In this document: piece by piece, positions 13,166 through 27,907 of the stretch
How the letters are laid out: every line of letters starts with the position of its first letter
Numbering within the stretch: the first letter of the stretch is position 1
NCBI GenBank assembly: GCA_963573315.1
Contig: OY752143.1
Coordinates: forward strand, 62,001 to 126,000
Direction of reading: 5' to 3'
Length of the DNA: 64,000 nt
DNA from: Entomortierella parvispora
Taxonomy: Eukaryota > Mortierellomycota > Mortierellomycetes > Mortierellales > Mortierellaceae
Notes under the pieces: generated by a model
Database searches by the model: none
Seen by the model: the letters and a program-made list of their open reading frames with translations, nothing else
Told to the model about the DNA's origin: nothing
Position numbers and translations under genes: made by a program

Positions 13166-14720
13166 TTAAGCCTTGAAGCCGCGGGAGGCACGACGACCAC
13201 GAGCCTTCTCGAACTTGCGACCCTTGCTCTGGACATAGGGCTTGGCGTGCTTGCCGGGACCCATACCGAAGTGCTTGACGGCCTCACGGGTGTTCTTCTT
13301 ACCGCGGAGCAAGACAGTGTTGGCACCGGTGGGGGCACGGAGAGCAAGCTGGTCGAAGGTGATGACCTCACCGCCGGCCTTCAAGATGCGGGCCTTGGCG
13401 GTCTTGGTGATGCGCAAGCAAGCAAGGGAGAGCTTGGGGACCTCGAGGAAGCGGTTGTCATCGGTGACGGTACCAACGACGACAGCGGTCTTTCCATCCT
13501 TACCGGCCATGTTGCGGGCAACACGGGAAACCGACATAGGGGGGCGGTTGACGCGGGACATAAAAAGACGCTTCAAGATGACCTTGTTGAAGGCAGAGTC
13601 CGTGCGGCGGGCAAGGAAGCGGTAGAGCTGTTGGTCGAAGAAAAAAGAGTGTGTGAGTTAAGGTGCATTCCTTTACTCATCCTGTGTCCGTTTGAAGATT
13701 GCTCTATACAGCGGATCTGTGTCCACCTCTCCGCTAGTCAACTGCCTGTTGTCCGACCTCTCGAATGAATCAACTCCTTTGTTTCTTAGAGATGCAGTTG
13801 AATGCCTAATCTTCCCCATTGCGGATAGTCTGTCCTGTTGTTTTTCCTAGAGGCATCTCATCGGGTAGAGTTGTCCTTGCACTACAAAGTACTCTTCCCG
13901 GAATTGTATCTCTTCACAGTCATGAGTGTCATGGTGCTCGGATATTGGTTGCTGTGAAAGAACGTTCGGTCCTCCTGTGTATTCCTGATAATTCGATGTC
14001 CTGACACCTGTCTTCTCTGTGCCATTATCCGGCTCATACCTTGACGAGCAACAACAGGTAGACATCCTCAGACTTGGGAGCCTGACGGTTCTTGTTGCGA
14101 ACGTGGTGCTTCTTAATGTCAATACCCTATAAATTAAAAGGTCAAGAACGCAACGACATCTGATCAGTATGTCTTTCTCGATCTAAAAGGGCTCGATGCA
14201 TGGGTAGAGTGCCGATGTTCTCCTGATTTCTTTGGATGCGTGCGATGTCGATTCAAAGAGAAAGCTTTGCTGCAGTTGGCACTCCAAAAAGGTGATTTGT
14301 TGTCTGACGTTGTTGAAGATGAGTTGAAGCTAACATCCATTCCATGATCCTCCGTCAAGTGACATATTCCTTGGTTGATAGTGAAGAGATGCAGGGACTC
14401 CTCCTGGCACGCAATCACAGTTGCCACAGACAAAGGAGATTGGTGAGGGCAGCGTTGCCGATTGGATTGCAAGCATCCATCACATCATGGTTGATGGGGA
14501 ATCAAATGCATGTCGCAGATAACTTTTGGCCATAGTGCCTCCCAAAAGTCTCGACGTCAAGGATTCCTCTCTCCTGGGACGACGGTGCTGTTGGTCGAGA
14601 GTAGATCGATGGCTGCATTGGCGTGTGCGGATCGATGGATGGTTGGTCCCGATGTCCCGATGGATGGATGCGCCACATGGTGACCGATCGGAGATCGAGC
14701 GTGTTTCCCCTTTGTACCAT
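13166..14720 (-). CDS. rpl18: 60S ribosomal protein eL18
   Basis: Structural protein of the large ribosomal subunit. Exons (minus): 14720-14718 (the start codon alone), 14126-14040, 13627-13166, giving 183 residues, the normal length. The protein starts [19 protein letters not shown] after Met and ends with the usual Arg-rich RRASRGFKA tail. Exon 1 was placed because the second exon begins exactly at Gly2 after a TTTATAG acceptor, and the only upstream ATG-GT on this strand is at 14718-14720, behind an A/C-rich leader. Intron 1 is 591 bp and intron 2 is 412 bp, long for this region. No box C/D snoRNA signature was found in either. Confidence 0.93.
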
Positions 14721-15573
14721 TTTGATTAGAAGTTGAAGAGGGTTTTTGCAGGCTTGCAGACTGCAGCCTGTTAAACCCGCTGGAAAAATTCAAAAAACCC
14801 AGACCCTTAAGCGGTGGCCCTTCGCCTTTATGGACCAGCTCGAGTTTGACAACACCTTTGCCCTTCCTTCCTTGCCCTCTCGCGCTCATTCATCCCATCA
14901 TTCTTTTCCAATTCCTTGCTCTCCCCTCTGTGCGGATGACAGACATAGGACTCAGCCATCGAAAACTAACAATAAACCCCTTCGTGCCGTCTTCAAGCAC
15001 TGAATGGACTGCGCTCAACATTTGGTTGTCAATGTTCATGTGATCCCTTCTTTTTTCTCCCCTCTCTTCCTCCTTCCTCTCCCCCTCTCCATCATGCTCC
15101 TTCAGGTGTACCCATGAATATCGTTTTCATGACTACGTATAAGTCGAGCAAAGAGCAACGCTGTCTGTCCCAGAGAATGAGAACTGGGTGTTAAAAAGAC
15201 CGGGTTCGCAAGCAGTCTCTCGCTGTTATTGTTGTTCTCCCTCTCTTGGCCCTACCGCGACAGTCTGCATCTGCAAGTCTACGCGGGTGGACCCATGCCA
15301 TTGGAGCGAGAATAGACACACCCTACAATCCCTTGTCCGATTGTCTCCATTGCCGAGTCCAATTTGCTTGCAAACACAGCAAAAAATAAACATACTCCTT
15401 TCGAGGCCTTTAATGAAGTGTTATCTCCCTTAGTCGAACATGGGCGCAGTTGGGAACGGTGGCTTTGAGAGCAGCGCGAGCAGGATCACTTTCTGATCAA
15501 TTGCATCGAGAACTCTTCTCTTTTTCTATTCCACACATTCCCAGAATCATTACCTAACCCACTTATATACGCA
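14721..15573. promoter_or_regulatory. Divergent promoter of rpl18 and the CCDC124/Lso2-like gene
   Basis: 853 bp between two outward-pointing translation-related genes. Near rpl18 there is an RRPE-like A/T core (GAAAAATTC...AAAAAACCC, about 14782-14803). The remainder is CT-rich. No gene seen. Confidence 0.5.
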
Positions 15574-16637
15574 ATGGCCCCCCGCAAGGAAAACAGCAAG
15601 GGTACTGCTCATGTCTCTATTTCTGTTTGATTCTCATCATCAATGAATGAATAACTGACTTGAATCCTAATGTTTAATCGTTGCATCATCAGTCGCTGCC
15701 GCAAACGAACGCAAGGCAGCTTCTGCGAACACCAAGAACGCAAAGAAGGCACAGGAGGCTGAGGCTGCTGAGGCTGCAGAATGGTCCAAGGGTTCCAAGA
15801 CCAACAAGAAGGAGGCTGAGGAGCAAAAGAGAGTAAGCTTTGTCGTGTCGTTGTACTAATATCGATTGCTGCACTCGTTCTAACAAACTGGCGTTTTGTT
15901 TCTCTTCACTCATTTCTCTCATCAGCAAGAGCAATTGGCCAAGAAGAAGGAGGCCCAGCGCGCATTGGAGGAGGAAGAGAAGAGCATCAAGAGCAAGCCT
16001 TTGAAGCCCATTAAGGGAGAGGAGGTAAGCATTTGATCAGATAAGATAGAAGCTTGTCGAACGTGCTTCCACTGCATCGCTGTGTCTGACATAATTTTTT
16101 TTCGCCGCTTGTAGAAAAAGGCCATCAAGAAGACTGCCAAGGTTGAGGCTTTTGGAAACGAAGTCAAGGTCGTGGAAGAGTTCTCTGCTTCGAACTTGGA
16201 CGATGCTCTCGATCTGTTGACCCTCACCGGAGCGGGATCGAGTGAATCGGGACCCATCACCACTGGCAAAGGAAAGGATGTCGATCGTCATCCTGAGCGT
16301 CGCTTCAAGGTAACTGCGCCTTCAATCACCCCTTAATTCACTGACTCCTCTCGTCTCTTTGGAGATCAGGCCATTAACGTTGTCGTAAACACTGTCTATT
16401 GATGCTCTTTAGGCTGCTTTCGCTGCGTACGTGGAGCGTGAGATGCCCATTTTGAAGAAGGAGCACCCTGGATTGAGACAGAACCAAATGCAGGATATGC
16501 TTTACAAGCAGTTCCAGAAGTCACCCGAGAACCCCTTCAACCAGGCCAACGTCCTTGCTTATGATGCCAACAGAGACGAGGAGCGTGCTCATGTCGATGC
16601 CCGCAAGCAGGAGATCGCCAACCGTCTCAAGGCTTAA
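15574..16637 (+). CDS. CCDC124/Lso2-like ribosome-associated coiled-coil protein
   Basis: Binds inactive 80S ribosomes and assists recovery from dormancy in yeast (Lso2) and animals (CCDC124). Exons 15574-15601, 15693-15832, 15926-16024, 16115-16309, 16413-16637 give 228 residues, similar to human CCDC124. The N-terminal half is a Lys/Ala/Glu-rich helix (ERKAASANTKNAKKAQEAE ... QLAKKKEAQRAL). The C-terminal domain has the conserved RHPERRFKAAFAAYVEREMP and QNQMQDMLYKQFQKSPENPFNQ signature. Start: the PRKENSK beginning is typical of the family. It faces bfr1, and both products act on ribosomes. Confidence 0.9.
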
Positions 16638-16886
16638 CTGGACGGAGGTATAGGCGCATCCTCAAATCTCACCATGAGAAAGGAATTTCAAGAGAAGGAG
16701 GCATGAAGTGGTTCTTACCCAGCATTCACCTTTACACATTTGGAGCCCTGACTGCGGCCCTTCTCGTTTTGAAGTAGTTTCTCAACAAGAACTTTATGAT
16801 AAAGCATTGTATGTGATCATTTTTTTTACAATTGTGTGGGGTCCCAAGAGTATCCGACAAGAAAACGCAACAATCAAGAGAGAGAG

Positions 16887-18717
16887 TTACGCAGCAGCCT
16901 CGATTTCTGGCGCGATCTGAGTAGTCTCAACCACTGCCTCAACTGCCGCCTCAGTGTGGTCCACATCAGACAAAGTCAACTTTGCAATTCGTTCTTCTGC
17001 TTTGCGCTTGTTTTCGGCTGTCGCCTCTGCTTGACGAGATTTCAAATCCTTGCTCTTCTCTTCCAAGGAATCCAATGTCTTCCCCAGGTCCCCGGTAGAT
17101 GTAGGTACTACGATCTTTAGTTCAAACTATTGGAGTATACAGGAACAAGGTCAGCAACATGATTTTTACTGTTAACTCGTGATGTGTGCACCAATATTGA
17201 AGAGACGTACCAATTGCTCCAGAATAGCAAGAGGGAGCTTGAGCGAGCCGGCTTCCGACTTCTTCTCCTTGGGACCCTTGACTTTCTTATTGGGTTTACC
17301 CCCAACAAAGAAAACATCCTCGACCTTCTCAGTCTTCTTGGTCAACATGACACCGTGAGGTACGTTTGCGGTGGTGTCCACGGGGCGCACATTTGAATTG
17401 TGCACCTCCGTGGAAGCACTAGCCAGGGACGCCTCAGATGTGCGCTTTGGGTCGATACTGAACTGCAGCAAATACTTGTAGACACTGTCACAAGTAATGA
17501 TCTCTGCTTGAAAAGCAGGAATCTCTGCGTCCTCGCGCTCGTCTCTAGCCCTGGCTAGCAACTTCTCTTCCAACTCTTGTTGCTTTCTTGCCTTGATTTC
17601 GTCGCGCTTGCGATCTTGCTCTTCCTGAATAAGCTTGCTGTGCTCTCGCAAGGCCGCAAAGTAGTCGTCGTTGACCGTCTTCTTGAGCTGGAACTCGGTC
17701 TCAATGGCCTTTTGAAGTCGAGTGCGTTCGTCGTAGAGGTCATTACGTCTCTTCCAAACTTCGTCCTTTGTTCTTGTCATTTCATCCAGTTGAGCTTGGG
17801 TTGTGTTGTATTCCTCGCTCAGAGCCTTCATTACAGGGTCGTCCAAGGCAGCCTTCAAAGTAGCGATGGCAGCCCTGTCCTCGTCGATCAGAGTCTGTAT
17901 CTTTTGAGCGGCCTCGACCGACTTTCTAGATCGGGTCAACAGCGAGATCTCGCTCAAGAGACGCTTCTCTTCAACCAACTTTAGCTTGCCAGCCTGGATC
18001 TGCTTCTCGAGCGCGCTAGATGTTTAATAAAAGTCATAACGATGGCAAAAAAACAAGAAAATGTATGGTGTAAGAGAGGCGGTTTAAAGATTCTGAACGT
18101 AGTTCCTACCTTCTCTCCTGCGCTTAGGTACATACTCTATCTGTGCATCAACAGCAGTCATGGTCTTTAGAGGCAGTTTGTCCTGCAGAGCCTTCAAGTC
18201 TGCCATCTGTGTTTCCAAGAGAAATGTTAATGTTGGGCGAAAGCATCCTTCTCCATGTTTTGACTAGAGATTTCGTCGTAACGGACCTTTTTCTTCAAGG
18301 CGGCATTCAAGGTGCCGAGTTCATCCAATTTTGCTTGTTTGGTTTTTTTTTGAGTTGTCTGAAGGTCTCGTAGTTCAGCAAGCTTCTTGCGAAGTGGTGC
18401 CCTTGCATCAGCTTCTTTCTTGTCACCAATCGATGCAATTCTATCACGGACAGCATCCTACACGCGAGAAGAATGTGTTAGAGCAGTGGTCATTTCGATC
18501 CAGACAGAAACTAAAAAAATGAGTTCATTATTCTCTGTTCACGGAATGATACCAATTGAGGTCGGAGCACTGCGATTCTGGCCTCGATCTCATTCAGAGC
18601 CTTTGTTTTGTCGTCAGGGTTTGGCTTCCTGACGAAAGGACGTTGCTGCTTCTTGGCTTCAGTGTTTGCTGAGGCAGTCGTAGGAGAAGTAGGTGCGGTA
18701 CTGTCGAGAATGGACAT
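16887..18717 (-). CDS. bfr1: Bfr1-like polysome/mRNP coiled-coil protein
   Basis: Bfr1 associates with ER-bound polysomes and mRNPs and is linked to secretion and ploidy control in yeast. Exons (minus): 18717-18553, 18457-18287, 18206-18136, 18015-17211, 17126-16887, giving 483 residues (yeast 470). Visible: a basic N-terminal segment RPFVRKPNPDD, extended heptads (DLKALQDKLPLKTMTAVDAQIDALEKQI; TRTKDEVWKRRNDLYDERTRLQ), the conserved VYKYLLQF block and an Ala/Glu tail. The leader is strongly CT-rich. Intron 2 uses a GTCCGT donor, weaker than its neighbours. Stop codons of this gene and of the CCDC124-like gene are 249 bp apart. Confidence 0.88.
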
Positions 18718-19269
18718 GGTTGGCCACGATTTAGAAGATAAGATGAGGAGAAAGGGGGGCAAGAATGGAGGAAGAACTGAAGTAAAGAGGGAGAAGAGAA
18801 AGAGAAGAGGAGGAAGAATAGGAGACACTGTGCGGAGAAAGTAGATCAAAAATGTTCATTTCAGGATGCAGGAAATAGGGAGTGGGGGCAATGGCCTGTG
18901 GAGAGGGAGGGAGGGGAGTGAGCGACCACACATTGCTGTTGTTGCAGGGGGTGTACGAGGACAAAGGAACATCTGTGCACACCCAGGTTTTCAAGTCGCG
19001 TGCAGTTACAAGAATATCATTAAAGAAATAAAAAAATGGTGACGTCGACTGGATATATTAAGGGTACACACTTCTAGCTCCCTCGTATTTGCATTTGCGC
19101 ACACAACACACACGCAAAAACACAGGCCAGGCAACACACACAGAGGGACTGCCCTGAGACGCTTGCTCCCGCATTATTTTCGCCTGTTGGTCTGTCTCCT
19201 TCTCTCTTCTCTCCTCTCTTCCATCCCCATCCCCCATTCATCACATCCATCCCAAGTGGATATCCGACC
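18718..19269. promoter_or_regulatory. Divergent promoter of bfr1 and atp2
   Basis: 552 bp. Both leaders are pyrimidine-rich in their own sense: about 18720-18840 for bfr1 (purine-rich on the plus strand) and 19185-19260 for atp2 (TCTCCTTCTCTC...). No TATA box is obvious. Confidence 0.5.
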
Positions 19270-21628
<2,359 letters not shown>

Positions 21629-22004
21629 GCATTGTCTCTTGATCCCTGCCCGCCCATTTAGAACAACCCAAGAAAAAAAAAAACTTTCATCACGCCCCAC
21701 CCTCCAAAATACACTAGCTTCTCTACTCACTCCTCCCCCCCATCGCCTCGAAACGAACAGGTTATATAAATACACGTATTAACAAAAGAAGCACTCTTCT
21801 TTTTGAAATGACTTGAAATGAACTTGATAATGATTGATGAGGCGTTTTCATTTCTCTTGACGCCAATACCGCGTCGACATCTATGGCTGATCTTGAACCA
21901 CTTGATTGCCTCTTTTATGTGTCTCTCTTTATTACGGTATGATCTGAGCTGTCGTCGTCAAACGAGTCGTTCACAAAGAAAATAGAGAAAAATTCCATAT
22001 AGAT
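21629..22004. other. Convergent 3' region of atp2 and the KNH-like gene
   Basis: No gene seen. AT-rich with AATAAA-like sequence near 21766, consistent with the atp2 3' end. Confidence 0.5.
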
Positions 22005-22941
22005 TTAAAGCAACAACGCAGATCCCAAGACCAAGGCACTGGCAGCAACAGTGGCCAGCATCGTGTTCTTGAGGCTTGAGCCGCTCCAGAAAGACTCTGC
22101 ACCATTGGGTAGAGGTACGGGGGAGGGGGGAGTCTTGACTTTGATATGGGCTTGCCAATAGAACACGGAGGGGCCTCCGTCGGGACCCGTGGTGGGCGTC
22201 GTAGGGGCAACCGTGGACGTGGCCCCAGGTGCAGCAGGGGCCGTGTTGTTGGGGGTGACGATCATGTTCATCTATCATGTTCAAGAATGACCGAGTTAGC
22301 AATAAACCCAGTGCCTAGTTGGTGGCAACATGATTAAACGAGGATTCTTTGTTCTTTTTTTTTACCAAGTAGTTGCCGACGGGGTAAATCGCAGAGCTGA
22401 CATTCCAGGTCTCGGTAAGAGCCAAGGCGTTAGAGTTGACGAGGTTGACGATGGTGTTATTGTTGGAACCATCGGCCTGGGCGACCGAGATGACAATGGA
22501 GCCTTTTCACCAGGTAAACAATCAAAAAGAAAAAAAGAAAGAAAACGCGGGTTGAGTGGAGGTGGATGGAAGAGGAGCAAGGAAGGGACATTTAGGATTT
22601 TTGTACTCTTTAGTAAGAAAGAACAGTACATATCGAGCACATCATAGACACTCACCAAGAGCCTGGCCGGTCTGAAGACTGGCCGAGATGGACAAGAAGG
22701 CGTTCTGGCTGATCTGCATGCCATCATAAGGCGAGTTGACGACCAGACCGGGCGTGTTGATGAAAGAAGGGGGGCTGGGAGTCACGATTCCGCCCGTGGT
22801 GGTGGCCGTGCCTGCGGCAGATGGTGACATGACTGTGGTGGCGACGCCGGCAGAGGAGGTGGCGGCCTGGGCCTGAGAGCCGCTCAACAGCTGAAGGCCC
22901 GACAGAGTGGCGAGGATGGCGATGGACTGGAAGGACTTCAT
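22005..22941 (-). CDS. GPI-anchored Ser/Thr-rich surface protein, Kre9/KNH-like
   Basis: Predicted secreted cell-surface protein. Exons (minus): 22941-22656, 22502-22366, 22271-22005, giving 229 residues. Residues 1-26 form a signal peptide (MKSFQSIAILATLSGLQLLS...QAQA). The body has an Ig-like fold pattern recalling the KNH domain: NSPYDGMQ start, alternating hydrophobic strands (SIVISVAQADG), then WNVSSAIYPVGNYLMNMIV. The C-terminus after a Gly/Ser site is hydrophobic (ATVAASALVLGSALLL), a GPI-attachment signal. NNT and NVS sequons are present. Kre9/Knh proteins are needed for beta-1,6-glucan in yeast; many fungal relatives are wall components of unknown role. Family assignment is moderate, GPI anchoring fairly firm. 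Confidence 0.75.
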
Positions 22942-23662
22942 GGTGGAGATATTCTGAAGAGGAGGGCAAGGGAGACCAGAGGCAAAGGGAGGAAGGTGTC
23001 AGACAAGAGAAAGAGAGTTGGTCTGTTCCGACTGTGGAGAAGAAACCCTACGCCGAGATTCGACTCACGCGTAAATTATACGTTGGGGAACCTGGGGGCC
23101 ATTTTTTCTTCTTTTTTCTTTTACCTTGATGGAAGAAGGATGGAGGGAAGGTGATGGCCGAATGGAGATGAGGTGATTCAAGCGAGATGCAATGAAGAAA
23201 GGGAGGGGTTCGTTAGTGTGATGCGGCCTGCGCGTCTGTTGGGGAGTTGGAGGTGGAGAAAGAGAGTTGTGCCTGAAGAGAGGGGGAAAAGGAGAAAAAG
23301 GGGAGACAACTGGAAAAACGTTTTCAACAAGAACTCGTGCCATCTTTCTAGTCTTCATCATTGTTGTTCCTTCATCCCTATTGTCCCCTGCCGTTGCTCC
23401 CCCTGCCGTCCTCCAGTGACCTTGCGCACAACATCGGACACAAACGCCCCGTTGTCGCTGGTTGAGTGGTGTGCCAGTCTGCTTGCGTTGTTTTGGTCAC
23501 ACAGGGGAGAGAATGAGCATCTTTGCTCGTTTTTCCTCGAGTTCCACGGCTCCCCGATGCAAAAATAACCGTTTGGTGCGACCTTGTACCTTGTCTTCTT
23601 TATTTGAAGCATATGGGTAAACATGGTCTGGGGAGCAACTTGCATGTGCGCGCCATTTGCCC
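22942..23662. other. Upstream region of the KNH-like gene
   Basis: 721 bp; promoter of the KNH-like gene and 3' end of the hydrolase gene (both minus). A TATAATTTA sequence in the minus sense lies near 23072-23080, about 130 bp upstream of the KNH start. No gene seen. Confidence 0.4.
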
Positions 23663-26600
23663 TTAGGCAGACATTGACGAAAGATACTCCCACTTGTTGC
23701 CCCAATACCTATCAAAAGTTCGTGTTGGTTAAGAGTATCCGGGATGTTTGAGTTCGGCGCGTGCCATTGAACAATCCAAAACTCACCCTGCAGCCAAGAC
23801 TCCACCAGCTCCCTTCCACGGCATCTCTGGTCCTGCTACGACTATTCAGACACGTACACATGTTAAAGAAAAGTCCGACTTCGAGGTCATAGGGCATCAT
23901 TAACAACGATGAAATGAACACGTTACTCCAATCAGGCACCAGCAGCCCAGTTCGCTTAGGGAAAAGTCTTGAGGCCATTTCTAGTCCTTGAGCATCCAGA
24001 CCTGCGATTACCATGGCCAAATTAGATGGTCCCCACGGCCGGATCATCAAGAGACCTGTCCCTGGTTCTTCAAACACGGTCTCTGTCTCCCTTTCAGTTC
24101 CTGATAGATCTCCGTGGCTTCTCACCACAACCGATCCTTGTTTTGTATCAATAGTCACTATAGATTTTTTTGAATGGTCAGTATCGGATCGTTCGTGCCG
24201 GTGCATGTCACTCTGCTTGCCAGGTTTACCTTCCCCAGCACTCTCCGCAAGGACATGCTTGGTGGCGGCATTCTGGTGAGCGTCACCAATGAGTATGGGA
24301 TTCATCTTGGAGCGCAATTCCAATTGGCGTTGAGACATGTCGAGGAATTCCTGATCAGCCAAGATCTCCACGTCCGCTCTGCCATAGAGATAAATATCGT
24401 GTGCAATGAGCTTTGCAATTCTGTCGGCGGTATTGGTGATGGCATCCTTCCCGAAATGGGTTCCCAACACGACAACAACTCGCTTCTCCAGAATCTGAAT
24501 AGCAGGACCATAAGTTTCTCGATGTCTTTCACGACGCAACCAGTCGTCCGTGGCAGAAAACTAGGTAGACCAAAAGGATATAGAAAATGTAAATGTGAAT
24601 TCCAATGTAAGGCTACGCCTATGTTGAAAAATTGAGGCAGAAATCATACCTCCCATAGTTCGCGTGACCCAGAACCACGTAAGAATGTGCCGTAAGTCAA
24701 GGCTGATGCGGACAGCTGGTCGATTCCGTCTCCCAGCTCGAAAGAAACCCCATCCAAAATGAGACGAGAGACCAAGGACCCTGCCATCCGCTCCTGGAGT
24801 GCTGGCGAGTCCACGAATCTGAACCGGCGAATGTTGGTCGATTTTATGACCCAAGTCGTGGTCGGCGGGGAAGTTGTGGCGTGATCTTTGGGCCGGGTAT
24901 CAACGATTTGCACTTTGAGCGTTCCCTTTCTGAAAACGCGATTTGAGATCAAGACAGTCTTATCAGCAAACGGCGTTCCCAAGAAAAAATATGGAGTCAG
25001 GGCAAAGGTTACCTGTATGGAACACGGAGCTGCTCAACGAGAATTCCGCCTCTTGACCCCATGCCTGCTGGGTTGATAAGATTAATCTCAAAAGTTTTTG
25101 GTAAAGGTGGGAGGGTGGCGTCCTCTGCAGGCGTTGCTGTCCACAGATTTGAAGCAATATTGTCCTTCAGGTGCGTATGCAAAAATTCTTGCATCACTCG
25201 GTCATGTAAAACTCCTGTGAACCAGTGCCCTTCACCATGGATCTCTGATAGTCTAATAGAAAACAGATATGATTTTTAGTCGAGGTTCATGGATGGCTTA
25301 GAGTATGGAAGGCACCCACACGGTTCACAAACTTACGAGATTGCAGAAAGATTGTGCGCGTTCTCTAGGCCTAAACGGACCATTTTACGAGAGTTTATCG
25401 GAGGCACGTTGTCATCTGCGCTCCCGGTTCTTGCCAAGATGGGCACACCGACCTTTGATCAAAAGTAGGCAAAACAGGGACCCTTATTGTTTAGCAAGCA
25501 GGATGACTTATAGAGGAAACCGTGACTCTGAAGGATATGAGATACTTACAGTGTTTGACATATGAACATCGTTGTCGTATTCAATAATTGACGCTTCTAG
25601 TAGCTATGGTGGCACTTGGTCAGAAATCGCGAAAACGAAATAAATCAAAGCTTTTGCCCCATCTCCCTGCTTACACCTCTAAGATACGAGTCCGTGTACG
25701 AGAGACTCAGCCAGCCCGAGTATGGAACGTATTGTTTGATGTTGACATAGCCCGCGGCAGGAGTGACTAAACGATATGTATCAATGTAGTCAGCAAGCCG
25801 TTCAATCGAAACGAACGTACATTCGAATATTTGGTTTTTGGAAAACAGTGATGCGTACCCGCGATGGCCAAGTCTGGAAAGTGGGTCGCCCAGTACCAAG
25901 CGCCCTGACCACCGTTGCTATGGCCTGCCATCAGAATCCGGTTCACGTCAGGTTGCATGCCGCGGATATCCCTCAATTGCTCTGGTACTCCAGGTAGGTA
26001 GTCTCGGAGGCTGCTAATGGCATTCATGACATTTTTGATACTGGGTCCATGCCAGTCATACCCCCTAAAGAACTACACTTCAGTTTCCCGTCCTGAAGAC
26101 GCAAATAGTAACAGGTATGTTCTATGGCTTGATATAGACTTACCAAGGCGATCGGCCGGTTGGAAGAACAATCTGAAAGAAATATTGTCGACGATGATAT
26201 CGTTAATTAGGTGATATTAATAATCAACGCGACAAAAAAAAAAAAGACGGAACGAAACTGACCCATGATCGTTCTCGTCGCTTGTACTCTGTCTGCCAGA
26301 ACTGACTTTCCGAGACTTCAACTCCTACATGTAAAAGTATTTAGTACCATTTCAAGTTTTCGTCCGCTTCTGTTTTTGGACGTCTCTCAACTTACCAGCT
26401 CCATGGAGAGCTACCACTACAGGCGCAGAGTTCTTTGCCGACTGGGGGTGACTGGGCGGGATGGCTGCGGCATATTGAATCGTGCCATCAAAGTCTCGGA
26501 AGGTGTACTTGTATGGATCGCCCCAGGTCCTCCTGTCCAGTTTGATACTTGTTGTCTTGACAATGCTGAACGCGTTGTCTTGTTGGTGGGATTCAAGTAT

Positions 26601-27907
26601 GAAGGCAAGAGAAAAATGGAGGGGGTTTGAAGTCTTGTCTGTGTCCTTGATCACGTCCATAGTTTTTGTTAGTCGTACAGCAATTGGGCGGTGGGCGCCA
26701 GGGTAGAGAGTAATGGCGGCAGAAGGATCTTCCAATGTTGCCGAGAATTCATCCGATCCATCGATGACCGTCACACTCTTCACCAAGACTCGTTGTGGAC
26801 CGACGTTGCGCAGAGCAACGCTCACGAATTGTCCTGCAAGAGTACCGTCCACTACATCCATAACTACAAGTCCACCATGTCCTTCCTCGACCACTTGAAC
26901 TAAAGGGAAAGAGCCTGATGAGATGGCTCTATCCAACTTTGGATCCTTTTTCGCCGCGTTCACGAGCAACAGTTCACATTTGACTTTGGCAGGCGGAGGA
27001 AGCTGCGTCCCGCCAAAGATCCGAACTTCATGAACGACGCGAATCGAGAGAGTATGAGTGCTTCCAGGAGTTAATCTCAACGTGTGGCGCGTCAATCCAT
27101 AGCCATACCAATCCCCCGACAGACGCTCTCGGTCCACGTAGAAATCGCCAACGTTTTCACATTGGATTGTGATTGAGCAGAGACCATCGTCATCATGTTG
27201 ACATTCAGGAGTTGGCACGGTAAAGGTAGACCTCGTCCATGCCTGGAACTGATTAAAACCCCAACCAAGAGACTGCTGGTTGAAACTCCACCTACAGAGG
27301 ATGACCGATTAGCCTTTCTCCCCTTTGTTTCTCATATGATGACCGTGGTACTTACTCGATTTCAGGGTACAGCACTGAGACCCATCCACTTTGGTCCATC
27401 CGAGATTGGTGCCATTGAACAAAGCCATCCAAAGCCAGCTCTGAAGGATACTTCTTCTCTCTATCGTACGGCAGATCAAGAAACCCTCCTACAAGGGATC
27501 GTATTAGCAACCGTAAGGAAACAAAGGAACCCCGGTTCAACCCCTGCTTACCAAACGCCTCGAGAGGATCCGCCCCAAAGTCTTGCTCTCTCATTCCTGT
27601 TGGAAAAGGGCCAAGAACCTTTCAATGGCTTTAGGATTACGGGATATGGGCAGGACTTTACTGCAAAAGCCTCTTTTACCTTCCACATTGGGTCGATAGG
27701 AATAGGTGTTGCTGTTGTCGTCACGGGGGTGGAGGCGACTGAATCGCCGTCCAGTCTGGTCTGCGCATTGTGAAGGTCTCCTTGCATGGCGAATGCGACG
27801 TTCAGTCCTGAATGCAGCGGCACTAGTGCAATTGTAGTTGTTGCGGCAAAGAAGAGGAAGGAGCGCAGTGCGAGTCTGATTACACCTTTGGGCCGCTCTG
27901 TCTGCAT
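23663..27907 (-). CDS. Secreted or membrane-anchored alpha/beta hydrolase, prolyl-oligopeptidase-like
   Basis: Fifteen exons (minus): 27907-27680, 27618-27552, 27488-27356, 27291-26396, 26324-26263, 26172-26144, 26064-25859, 25766-25677, 25596-25550, 25452-25337, 25252-25013, 24929-24650, 24560-23927, 23841-23787, 23708-23663, giving about 1042 residues; all phases agree. The N-terminus has a hydrophobic anchor or signal (RSFLFFAATTTIALVP). A beta-rich N-terminal domain follows (GPFPTGMREQDFGADPLEAFGG, WSFNQQSLGWGFNQFQAW). The catalytic domain has nucleophile Ser521 in AGHSNGGQG, acid Asp599/600 in ARTGSADDNVPP and His634 in IHGEGHWF. Such large fungal proteins are peptidase S9-like esterases/peptidases of unknown substrate. 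Start alternatives: 27907 (chosen) or an in-frame ATG at 27994. Confidence 0.85.

Noticed and set aside
13628-14717. Intronic snoRNA in rpl18
   Set aside because: Ribosomal-protein introns often host snoRNAs, but I found no C box (RTGATGA) paired with a D box (CTGA) and terminal stem in either intron on the minus strand. H/ACA types cannot be excluded by eye.
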